This document shows, piece by piece, positions 1-9,260 of a DNA stretch of 64,000 nucleotides. The position numbers and the translations under genes are program-made. Within the stretch, counting starts at the first letter, position 1, and every line of letters begins with the position of its first letter. This DNA comes from Gnomoniopsis sp. IMI 355080 (Eukaryota; Ascomycota; Sordariomycetes; Diaporthales; Gnomoniaceae): the NCBI GenBank assembly GCA_027946555.1, contig JAPEVC010000133.1, forward strand, positions 36,904 through 100,903, in the 5' to 3' direction. The notes under the pieces were generated by a model. The model ran no database searches and had not been told where the DNA came from. It saw only the letters and a list, made by a program, of their open reading frames with translations.

Positions 1-216
1 GACATGATCAAGACAGCCATCGAGGCGATGCGCATCTCGAGCAAAGTCAGCATCAGAGGGGATAGGCAGGGGGTGCTGAGTCTGCAGTTCCTCGTCGGCA
101 ACGAAGGAGGCGGCCAGGATTTTTTGCTGTTTTCGTTTGTGCCTTATGTTGAGCACGAGGACGATGAGGAAGATGAGGGTGTTGAGGACCCCGAGGAAAA
201 TGTGATTGAGGAGTGA
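1..216 (+). CDS. rad1: DNA damage checkpoint clamp protein Rad1, C-terminal end (partial)
   Basis: This is the last 71 codons of a gene that begins before the window; the frame is open from base 1 and stops at 214-216. The residues IKTAIEAMRISSKVSIRGD, then a QGVLSLQFLV strand and a FVPYVE segment, resemble the last beta strands of Rad1, the PCNA-like subunit of the Rad9-Rad1-Hus1 (9-1-1) clamp. That clamp is loaded at damaged DNA in the nucleus and activates the ATR/Mec1 checkpoint. The very acidic tail after the last strand (runs of Asp and Glu) is typical of fungal forms. Identification rests on this short C-terminal stretch only, so it is likely but not certain. No intron is seen in the visible part. 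Confidence 0.72.
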   Translation, partial: DMIKTAIEAMRISSKVSIRGDRQGVLSLQFLVGNEGGGQDFLLFSFVPYVEHEDDEEDEGVEDPEENVIEE

Positions 217-2009
217 AAGTGAGGCATTTGTGCATGATTGCTTTGTACTCGGTATTTCGCAGCATTGCGTGCTGACCACAAGACGTTTTCGATTGGGCGC
301 TGTATGAAAGTAAGGCGCAGGAATCCCCTCGCGTACCGGCTATTATGCACTGGCCATTATCTTTTCGCTGATTTTACCGTGAGACCGCCTCAAACCTCAT
401 TACTCTTGTGATGGTTCAGTACGTGGCATGCCCTAATCATACGGACTACTATGTTTTTCCTTCACACCATTCACGCTCTGCTGTGATGTTTGTTAGCACT
501 CTATACTCCTATACCCTCCCATGATACAGCAGTCGCCTGTATCGCACAGGGAAGCCTTCAGGTCTCCCCGCGTCGTCCGCGCCCGGCGCAAGCGCTGAGC
601 AACGGCGTAGCTTTCACGTGCCGATCATCTATCTTTATCTTCTCAGACCATCTGTGGGGCCGTCGCTCAGCGCGGTCGGCCAGTGAGATAAGCACCTCCT
701 TTGGTAAGTCAGGGTGCCAAGTTGGGCCAAGGCGGTGCAAACTTGTCAGCATTGATCACACACCTGCTGCTACGGTGCCCTAGGCGGAGGGCAGAAAGCG
801 GGTTTCTGTAAGGAATTCAAGTGTCCATATGATGGACATGTAGAGCCTTGGGGTTGAGTGCCTGTGTTGGCGGATGCTGGTGAATGTGAGAGGGCAGGGA
901 CGTGTTGAAACAATTCGCGCGACCTTCAGCACAGCCAAGCCCTACTACATCAGGACTTTGGTATTATGCATGCTGTCTCGTAGCAAAATCATGTTTCCGA
1001 GTGCTCTTTCTCACGCTGGGTACAGCGCTGCGGATTGGCATAGAGGTACTGCTTCCGGAGGCATTTGTCGCCCTCCCAAAGCCTGAGCTGCAGCAGCGCA
1101 GCATGCAGAAACCTGTTGCATATATATGTATGTCTTGCAGCGTCCCAAAACAAAATTCAGAATTCCTGGAGGACATGGACTGCTTCTCCACATAACGACC
1201 AAAATGCTCAAAAGAGCAACCTTCGCACCCACAGCTGGTCCCTTTTTTTGTGGAAGCCTGCATGTGCCCTTTCCAATGAGTCGGAACACATACAGCCAGA
1301 GCCATGCTGCAGAATTCTTCCAGCCCCTCCTGCGCTGACAGCCCAAGATGCGGCCCCTGCATGGGCGCTCAGGAATCACCTTCAGGTCGCAGCCCGGGTC
1401 CGAAACAAGACCAGACGGAACAATCACGGCCTACACAGTCACATCTGTGACAAACTTCTAGGCCTGTTTCGTTGCACTAGATGGCTGTTAGGGCCCGAGG
1501 CTTTGGCCCCGGCGAAGGCATATGGCAGGATGCGGTTCATGGTGGCGGACGTGATCAATGAAGGTCCATGAACCTCGTTCTATTCGATTCACACCATGTC
1601 GCAAGAACGCCGACACCACGGGAAGTCCTTTGCCAGTTCCGCACACGGGTCAAGAGAGACCAGCTTGGTTCAGGGCTGCTGGCCCGGCTTCAAGAGGCCA
1701 TCAGTAAGACAACAACCAGACGGGCCGCAAGGCGCGGGACCTGGAGCTGCGAGTTGCTGACCCATCCAGAGTGGCACAGTCACCTTGCAGGTCATGAAGG
1801 CGTTGAGGTAGAGATGCAGATGCCCAGTTGGAAGCGAAGGGATGATTGGACGCGATCTACCATGTAGACGACAAGCGCCGTGGGTCCAGTCCAGCCCACG
1901 GTCCTCACTGCCCGCAAGGAGAACCCTTGCTGAAGCTCGGGCTGCTTGAAGATACTATGTACTTGTAGCTCTTGTTTACTATGTTTGTACCATCGGACTT
2001 GGACAAGCG

Positions 2010-2021
2010 TACTACATAGTA
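2010..2021. repeat. TACTATGTAGTA motif (reverse orientation)
   Basis: A 12-bp inverted repeat, here TACTACATAGTA, the reverse complement of the form found at 28468 and 48796. It is one of several interspersed copies in intergenic DNA of this window. Confidence 0.6.
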
Positions 2022-2133
2022 TGTAGGGCACAGTATGCCACCCCGGCCTAATCGCCACATCGGCTGTGTACGCAGCTATGCTAGATATGCTCATGCAGCC
2101 CTATGCCACCTCATCTGTCTAACAAGTGCATGC

Positions 2134-2169
2134 GCTTCACGAGCTTCACGAGCTTCACCAGCTTCACTT
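2134..2169 (+). repeat. Short tandem repeat, 9-bp unit x4
   Basis: Four consecutive units beginning GCTTCAC: two identical GCTTCACGA units followed by GCTTCACCA and GCTTCACTT. It lies in non-coding DNA. Confidence 0.75.
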
Positions 2170-2804
2170 CCATTGCTGCCTGGCTGCCTGACGACTGCGA
2201 GCAGCCTCTGCAGGCGCACCGGCGGCGGAGACCCCAATCTCGGCTGCAGCCCAGACACGATCCTTTGGATTCAGCACTGTGATGCGGATGCTAGAGTAGG
2301 CCGTGGGCTGCCGTGAATCGAATACCTACGTGAAGGAGTGTACTATGTTGCTCCCTCGACCTAAAGATCACCAGGATGGCCAGGCGGTCCCGACGAGTCC
2401 AGGCTGGATAAAAATATCCGGGGCTTTTTGCGGGGCCGACGCTCAAGGTTTCTTGCGCCTCGTTCGACTATCTACCAAGCCACCCTGCCAGCCTGCCAGC
2501 CCTGCCAGCCCTGCCCTGCATGGCATATTCGGTACCGTAGCATCCGAACACCTTGCTTTTTGGAAATCCTTGCTGAGGATCAGATCCCTGCTATCTGCAT
2601 CTGACACCTGACAGTCTCCATTCCTGCAAGGAAGAGGGCCCTCTGCTGCCCCGTTTCGCGTGGGGTTGACGAAAGCCAGCCTTTCTCACCAGCTGGGAAA
2701 AATAGAACAAAGAACGTACAGTACTTGCTTGCACTGTACCAAGACCTCAGTTTGAGACGGTAGCCTGGCTGTCTTGTGAATGGTGGCTGCATCAGTATCA
2801 TACA

Positions 2805-2822
2805 TACTATGTACTATGTAGT
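2805..2822. repeat. Double TACTATGTA motif
   Basis: Two overlapping TACTATGTA units, the second extending to TACTATGTAGT. It belongs to the same interspersed motif family as 2010, 28468, 48796, 56027 and 57808. Confidence 0.55.
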
Positions 2823-3392
2823 GTTCACCAGCTCTTGGACTGGCAGATGCTCATCGTCGGGTGGGTCGGATCGTCGCCAACCGAGCCCTCTGTATTTGTA
2901 CAAGTACGCACCATACTATGATACATAGCACTATTCAGTCCAAAGTACCCAGTATAAGTACAGCACCCACACTTGCACGCCCAGCCCAGGCGATGTAACC
3001 CCAGAAAAGGAAGTCTGCATCATCTTTCTGGTATAGTGTAGGAAAAAGGTAGGCATCCCTCGCGCGCCCTGCTCCCTTCTGACCTGCCGCCTGCCTTTGC
3101 ACTTTATCACTTCTTTTGCTTCCGAGAACATCTACATACATCCATCTCCGTCGACTTGTCCACGTGTTTCCAGGTTCCCTACTCGATATTCCGCGTTATT
3201 GTGCTGGCTTGAGCTGCCAGATTATAGAACGTGCCATTCATGACTGCCATGTGACTTGGGGATCGGTCCGCCAACTGCTTGTATCCGCACTTCTCCTCTT
3301 CCGAATCTCGAACATCTATATCTGCATGCAACCGGTACGACAGTTCTGTTGAGCACGACAAGATTGCGCTCACCACTGTCGCACATACGAGA

Positions 3393-6300
3393 ATGTCTCG
3401 GGCGAGCTTCAACATCCGTAAGCTCATCAAACCATCGCCGGATAACGATGAAGACGAGGAAGCCTTCGAGTGCTCCAGCGCCAGGACTATTCGCATGCAG
3501 TATCAGATGGAGCAGTATCAGTTCCAGCATATCCAAAAAGTACGCCATGACCATAAACACCGATCGTGGATGAGCAACCCTTCGGGCCCAAAGACCAACG
3601 ACCGGTGGAAAGCCTCAAAGCCCGTTGCCATCTCGGGAAACGGGAGCATTGGTGACCCAAGCAGTGGAATTGCAAGCCGTAGGATCTCAACGCCTCTGCC
3701 GCTGTCTTCCCTTTCGGGTCCTAGTGACCCCAGGATATCTCCCAGTTTTCGATCCTCGGAAGAGGATTTGTCTTTGCTCCGTGGCGGTGACCTCGTCCAG
3801 GATCAACCACCGTTCCAACAACTTACCGTCCCTGGGATATCTCCAGCGACCTCCGAAGCTCAGAGCCCTCGGTTCCCCAAGATATTGCAGTCTGCTTGGG
3901 TGAACTGCAATACCTCATCTTCTATGCCCATACTCAACAAGCTCTCGTTTGAACAGGCTGCAGTAACTCACGACGACATCACGCACTTGCCAAAGCCCAG
4001 CCTTCGTGCTCTTGGTTGTAGCCTGTCATCCGCTCGGCAACTGCCACCAACTCCATCAGCCACCAGGCCTCCCTGCCAGGAATCTCTGGACAAAACACCC
4101 ACAAATGCCACGAACCCTGCTGCAAAATCGGCCACGAATCGCTCCAACAGGTCTTCGTACGTCATGGATGGGCGGATACAACAATCCTCCTTCTTTGTCA
4201 ATGGGCAGCCGAGTCCTCCCTTGGAGCCCGATGGAATTCAGTCTCACGTAGTTGACAGTAAAGAAATGTCCCAGGAGATGTCGTCCGTTTCGACCCTGTC
4301 TCTCAATGGCGAGACTGCCTGGCCCAAGGAGGATACAGGCTTGTCAGATGCCTCTGATAATGTGGAACAACTCATTTGGGAGACCGATGAGGCTTTCAAA
4401 GCCGTCAGCTGTGCTCTAGCAGAGGCAAGACAGGCATCTCACCACCCAGCCCCGTTCGAGAAAATGCGATCCCCCTTGCAGAACCTGCAACAGGTATCCC
4501 ATGCTTTGCATAAACAGACAGCGACTGCCAAGCGAGGACCCACTGTTGACCAGCCGCAGGCTGTGTCTCCTATATCTCAGACACCAGGTGCTGGGCATGG
4601 CAGCGATGCGCCTCACAGGAAGGCCCGCCGAGCACCTCCCTCGTTGTCGTCGGTTCCTCATATAATCAAATCGCCCATGAGCACAAGCTCTGTCTCCAAG
4701 TCAAAGAAGGGCTCGATAGTCCCCAAAGCCAAGGCGATGCGGTCCGTAACACACGAGTCATCGGCACCCATTTCACCCCGCGAGTCGCCGGGCAGGGGTA
4801 TCGGCGGACACCGACCGCAGCATTCTTACCACAAGTCCATTTCACGGCTGAATTTGGCAGCAGACAAGGTGACCGACAAGATTTTTGATGGGAGGAACGG
4901 GCGTTTTGGGTTCATCAGAGTCGAGGCCGATGAGGTGGTGACCCCCGAGCAAGTGGAGCTATTCCGGCGGAATAGAATAGCAAAGCAGTTGGCTGAGGCG
5001 AAAAGAGATACTTACAATGAGAGTTTGCGTGGTGTCGCAGACGGCTCGGGCGACGAACGCTCCAGTGATGGCGATAGCGATGGCGACCTACCGCCCAGGG
5101 TCGCCCATCCGGGCGTAGATGTATTGTCCCCAGTGATTGAGGTGGCAACGCCGGATTCCTTTCAACTCAACAATGACGTCTTGGGCCAGACGACAAATTT
5201 GGCTGTACCCAACACACCTACCGAAGCTACAAAGCACGTCAAAGTAGGTCAAGACCCGCTCGCGACGCCTCCGCCTACTCCCCCACAGCGTCCTATCGAC
5301 GGCACAGAAGACGACGAATCTATGCATTGGAAAAGTCTCGGGGCCTCCAAGCTGTCCAACAGACGACTCGGACACAAGCGGTCCGCCTCATCGACGTCGC
5401 ATATTGGCTCCTTGCCTACCATCCCCGAGGTGAAGATCACGGCCCCTCAGGGCTGGGATGCCTCGAGACCATCTTGGCAGCAAGAGCACAAAACCCCAGG
5501 TCAGGAAGGAGGGCGGCCCATCACACCCACAGATGCCAACGGCAACCCATATTTCGAAGAAGATGAGGAACACATGTTCTTCATGTCCAACAATATTACA
5601 ACCACCATGCCCACATTCCAACATGGTCGCATCCGTCTTGCCAAGGCGGATCTTGTCAATACTGGGACAATCAACTCACTTGAGTCGAAGCTCTTGACAT
5701 CGCCTGACGAGACACTGGACTGGACGGCTTTTCAGATGGCTATCTTGGGTGGGGCAGGGGATCTATTCAGTGACCCTGACAACTTCCTTTCTCGCGACGC
5801 GCAAGAGGAAATGGTCGATGACTTGTGCGACTGGTTCGAGGGCCTAGGATTTTCGAATGGTGACCTGGGGGCGCTGGTGATGACAGACAAGCCGCGGAGG
5901 GCGACAGGCCCGAGAACTCCATACACACCGCTGCAGACAGCAATGATGAGTACCCCAGGCTCCGGGAACAGAGCCTTTTACGACCGGAAGCATTCGGTAG
6001 ACAGCCGGTCTTCGAGCGTGGGGTCGGGATTGACAAGATCAGGCGACAGCCCCGATCACAGCATCCCCATCCCTGTCGAAATCGAACATCCATCGGGCTT
6101 CTGGAATATGCCTCATTCAGATGACGCGGGCCGCTTCCATACGGGACCAGGCCTGAAGCGCTGGACACTCGAGGGCCACCCTAAGCGCTACCAGGGTGCT
6201 GGCATCGATGTGAATCGGGCAAACAGCCACGCATCCCGGGCCGCAGGCACAAGTCTTCCTCGTACGCCCGGGTCAGGGGGCAAATCTTTGCGGGCGAGCA

Positions 6301-6467
6301 TTGACAGCCTTCCGCAAAGCCCCATGTTGGAATTGCGCATGATGACGGGTGTAGATGGCAACAAAGAGTTCGTATCCATGGGGTATAACCTGAACCACGA
6401 CCTCGGCGATTTTCTGAAATGGGAGTCAGAGCATGTGTATGCTTCGGGGTTTTATGGCTCTGAGTGA
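3393..6467 (+). CDS. Large disordered fungal protein of unknown function
   Basis: A single uninterrupted frame of 1024 codons starting at MSRASFNIRKLI. The same frame stays open upstream to 3279, but the 3393 ATG begins the recognisable protein-like sequence. I do not recognise the family. The first half is Ser/Pro-rich with many SP and TP sites, as expected of a phosphorylated, mostly unstructured protein. Two stretches look folded. One lies around residue 495-535 (FDGRNGRFGFIRVEADEVV, then a charged helix with RRNRIAKQLAEAKRD). The other lies around residue 765-830 (DETLDWTAFQMAILGGAGDL ... DDLCDWFEGLGF). The C-terminus ends with an aromatic/acidic segment (FLKWESEHVYASGFYG). No membrane segment or signal peptide is seen. 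It is probably cytoplasmic or nuclear and lineage-restricted; function is unknown. Confidence 0.85.
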   Translation: MSRASFNIRKLIKPSPDNDEDEEAFECSSARTIRMQYQMEQYQFQHIQKVRHDHKHRSWMSNPSGPKTNDRWKASKPVAISGNGSIGDPSSGIASRRISTPLPLSSLSGPSDPRISPSFRSSEEDLSLLRGGDLVQDQPPFQQLTVPGISPATSEAQSPRFPKILQSAWVNCNTSSSMPILNKLSFEQAAVTHDDITHLPKPSLRALGCSLSSARQLPPTPSATRPPCQESLDKTPTNATNPAAKSATNRSNRSSYVMDGRIQQSSFFVNGQPSPPLEPDGIQSHVVDSKEMSQEMSSVSTLSLNGETAWPKEDTGLSDASDNVEQLIWETDEAFKAVSCALAEARQASHHPAPFEKMRSPLQNLQQVSHALHKQTATAKRGPTVDQPQAVSPISQTPGAGHGSDAPHRKARRAPPSLSSVPHIIKSPMSTSSVSKSKKGSIVPKAKAMRSVTHESSAPISPRESPGRGIGGHRPQHSYHKSISRLNLAADKVTDKIFDGRNGRFGFIRVEADEVVTPEQVELFRRNRIAKQLAEAKRDTYNESLRGVADGSGDERSSDGDSDGDLPPRVAHPGVDVLSPVIEVATPDSFQLNNDVLGQTTNLAVPNTPTEATKHVKVGQDPLATPPPTPPQRPIDGTEDDESMHWKSLGASKLSNRRLGHKRSASSTSHIGSLPTIPEVKITAPQGWDASRPSWQQEHKTPGQEGGRPITPTDANGNPYFEEDEEHMFFMSNNITTTMPTFQHGRIRLAKADLVNTGTINSLESKLLTSPDETLDWTAFQMAILGGAGDLFSDPDNFLSRDAQEEMVDDLCDWFEGLGFSNGDLGALVMTDKPRRATGPRTPYTPLQTAMMSTPGSGNRAFYDRKHSVDSRSSSVGSGLTRSGDSPDHSIPIPVEIEHPSGFWNMPHSDDAGRFHTGPGLKRWTLEGHPKRYQGAGIDVNRANSHASRAAGTSLPRTPGSGGKSLRASIDSLPQSPMLELRMMTGVDGNKEFVSMGYNLNHDLGDFLKWESEHVYASGFYGSE

Positions 6468-7249
6468 GGGCGCTGATGAAGTTTCACGTTGAAGACTATG
6501 ATGGATGGACCGCATGATTTCTTTTGCGACTGAACGCACGGCACTAGCCAATACCCCCTGTTTTCAACGCTCTTTGTTAATGCGAACGGATATGCTTTAT
6601 CTGATTCCCCTTTTCTTTCTTTGGTATTTTCTTTCCGATGTTCTGGAATGCATATCATGTGGTATTTGGAGCTTGGGCGTTTGTGGTATTCGTTGTATGG
6701 GCACCCTATGTGCTGCGTTATGTGCTGCAGAGTTTGGTGGCAGAGCGGCATGTGCACCGGCGTTGAAGGCTGAAGGCTGGGAAGCGAGAAACGATCAACA
6801 TTTCTCATTGCATTCGACGCAAAAACAATGAAAGATACCTTACATTTCCAAAGCCACTCATCTATTGCTCCTTCACAGTAGAGAAGGATACTCCCAAGTA
6901 CGAGCACGCACGTTCCTTGATTTGACGCCATTTGACAGCTGTAAATCAAGGGGTCATCCTTGCTATCTCAGCCCTATCCGCCCGGCAACCCAGGCACTAA
7001 TCCCGCTGTACCCGCCCCAGAGCGTCCGTGCGTGCTGCCCAAGTTTTGGGTCGGAATGCCCTTTAGGCGCCGCATACGCGACCCGCGTCAAAAGCGCGAC
7101 GACATTGCTTCCACCAACCAAATACTCACCTACCCATGTACTTCTGCACCGGAAACAGCGATACAAAGCAAAATCTTGACCTGACAATTTATCTTTGCCC
7201 CTTCACTTTGAAGGCGCACTTCATTTTCCATCATCGCAAATCCCCGATC
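6468..7249. other. Intergenic region between two + strand genes
   Basis: About 0.8 kb holding the 3' end of the upstream gene and the promoter/leader of cdc26. No coding signal is seen. It contains CT-rich and T-rich tracts but no motif I can assign. Confidence 0.5.
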
Positions 7250-7831
7250 ATGCTCCGGCGGCCACCTACAGTCCTGAGTCTCACTGCTGAAGACCTTAAA
7301 GCCTACGAGGACCGCCACGAAGCCGAGGCTTTCAAAGCGGCCCTCGCGGCTCAAAAACAAGCCCTCACTCCCAACACCCGCCAACCAAACGAATCAGTCA
7401 CCACGACCACTACTACTACCACTTCATCATCTAGCGACGAAGATTTCTCCGAAGCAAATAATGGCCCCGACGAAGATGAGGATTCGTATTACCCGCGACG
7501 CTACCGTATGATAGGCGATGAGGACGACGGCGAGATCTACCGTAACGAGGTGGATAGGTCACCGAGCTCAGACTCCCCGTCTGCCACCGCTGAAGGGGAG
7601 GATCACGTCATGACAGAGTTGGCACCGGATGATTTGGAGGCGAGGGAGACGAGTGGCCCCCCTGTGTCGAGGTTTGGGAGGCGTGCTGCCGCCGCAGCGG
7701 TTACACCCACGCCAGGCATTGCCGCTGCGAGTAGGGCATATGGCGGTGCATCGGTGGCTACGCCTGAGGCTCCAGCGAGACAGACAAGGAGTCGTGACGA
7801 AAGGATCGCTGGGAGGGGTGCGAGGCGGTAA
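7250..7831 (+). CDS. cdc26: Anaphase-promoting complex subunit Cdc26
   Basis: 193 residues from MLRRPPTVLSLTAEDLKAYE. This N-terminus matches the Cdc26 family hallmark (human begins [20 protein letters not shown]), the segment that runs through the TPR groove of Cdc16/APC6 and stabilises it. The ATG at 7250 is chosen because this motif must be N-terminal; an in-frame ATG at 7136 would put 38 unrelated residues before it. The remaining ~165 residues are low complexity: a Thr run, acidic patches (DEDFSEANN, GPDEDEDSYYPRR), an Ala run and a basic C-terminus. That makes the protein more than twice the length of animal Cdc26 (about 85 residues), a tail expansion common in filamentous fungi. It acts in the nucleus as part of the APC/C ubiquitin ligase. 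No intron is visible. Confidence 0.85.
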   Translation: MLRRPPTVLSLTAEDLKAYEDRHEAEAFKAALAAQKQALTPNTRQPNESVTTTTTTTTSSSSDEDFSEANNGPDEDEDSYYPRRYRMIGDEDDGEIYRNEVDRSPSSDSPSATAEGEDHVMTELAPDDLEARETSGPPVSRFGRRAAAAAVTPTPGIAAASRAYGGASVATPEAPARQTRSRDERIAGRGARR

Positions 7832-9260
7832 TGGCGGCGGAAGCCGGTGCTTGTGAAGCTCTCCCTTGTCCCTGCTTCTTATCCGTCTGGGTCCCACGTG
7901 CGCCTCGCGCTGTCGTGTAGAGATAAGAGAAGTATGGCAAACCTGGATGAAGTCGTCTGCGTCCCATATTACAACAAGATGAGGCCTACTTTTGGATTCG
8001 CCATTTTGAATAGCGCGCGCAGTGTACGAGATGCTGCTAGGCTAGCGTCAATGTCCGAAGAACATTTTAGATAATTCATGGCAACTTGGAAAACACTCTT
8101 TCCTAACAGGTCATTCCATTCCCTCGCCATTCCATACTTAAACAAAAGGAAATACTGTACATCTATAGTATCTCCTTGCAGGGCTCAATCCCACGTGCGG
8201 TAGGTTTACGGCATGTCTAGGACAGGGAATCACCACAAGATCGACTCCTGCAGTCCAACTTACACAACGGAAGGTCACCGACCGCATCATATAAAAGCAT
8301 TCGCAAATATTGGGTACGCTGCATTAAGTCAACGCGCTCTCGTTCGGCCACGAAGCCAGAACTAGGTATTCTTATCCTGTTAAACCCGTCCTCTTGACCT
8401 GAACGCCAATAGCTGGCGGGCTAGCTGCTCAACCATGCGAGATTACCCGAAATCCAGAAATGACAATCTCCTTTGACCTCGCTTCGAAACGCCATGCCCG
8501 GCAACGAGTCGCCTTGCTGTCATAATAATAAAATACTTCCCTGATCTGTGTGCGTTTTATACGGCTTCAAAAACTGAATGAAAAAAAGAAAGGAAGAATT
8601 ATAATCTCCAGACAGAGAAACAGGACTTCGAGAGGTAGCGCTGCTATACGTGATTGTGATCGTACTACAGCTGCTCCTTCTTTCCCAGAGCGTAGGATAA
8701 TCGCCGTCTTTCAAGTTGTCTGGACAGTCGGAAGACCTTTCGTGTCGTGGAAGACAAGTTCGAGAGCTGTATAAAACCAGGAAACGACCGTCCAAAGGGA
8801 GAGCAGCAGCGAGCAGTATGCAACTTGGCATCCACTGCTTGTCGGGACCCTCTCACGCCATTCAGCAACAGCCCCTATAGCTCGTTGACTTAAAAGGAAG
8901 AACGGCCAGTACATCGTGCTCCAACAGGCGCTCAATAATCGAAGAGTCGTCATCAGCAGGGTCTTCATCTTCCAACCTCAAAGACGCAGAGGTTGCCTCT
9001 TACTGTTCCTGATCACTCACGCATCTGGTATCTTCCTTCCAACCCAGTACTAGTCTTGATGGGACTGACATCTCAGGCAGCGCTGGAGTTTCCAACTCCC
9101 CGTCCTACAACTCTCACTTCAATACGAAACCCAGTATGTCGTGTCTTTAGAGCTATTTCGTCAACTCCAAAATACCCACGGAGTGATCCGTTTCGATCCA
9201 CATTGACACCAACACCTCGCATTTCTATATCAAAAGATAGACGGAAGGACAATCCTAAGC
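7832..9260. other. Convergent intergenic region (cdc26 / taf2 3' ends)
   Basis: 1.4 kb between convergent genes, so 3' UTRs are expected from both sides. Two short minus-strand open stretches (9073-9222 and 8862-8996) look mildly protein-like but do not join into a gene model that I can support. Nothing else is seen. Confidence 0.5.

Larger units (their letters stand above)
217..3392. other. Gene-poor intergenic region
   Basis: About 3.2 kb between the rad1 stop and the next gene. I see only short, unconserved open frames on both strands. The region holds a 9-bp tandem repeat at 2134-2169, a loosely repetitive CCTGCCAGC stretch near 2485-2520, and several TACTATGTA-type palindromic motifs (1953, 2010, 2805, 2911). 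The last few hundred bases are presumably the promoter and leader of the gene starting at 3393. Confidence 0.6.
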
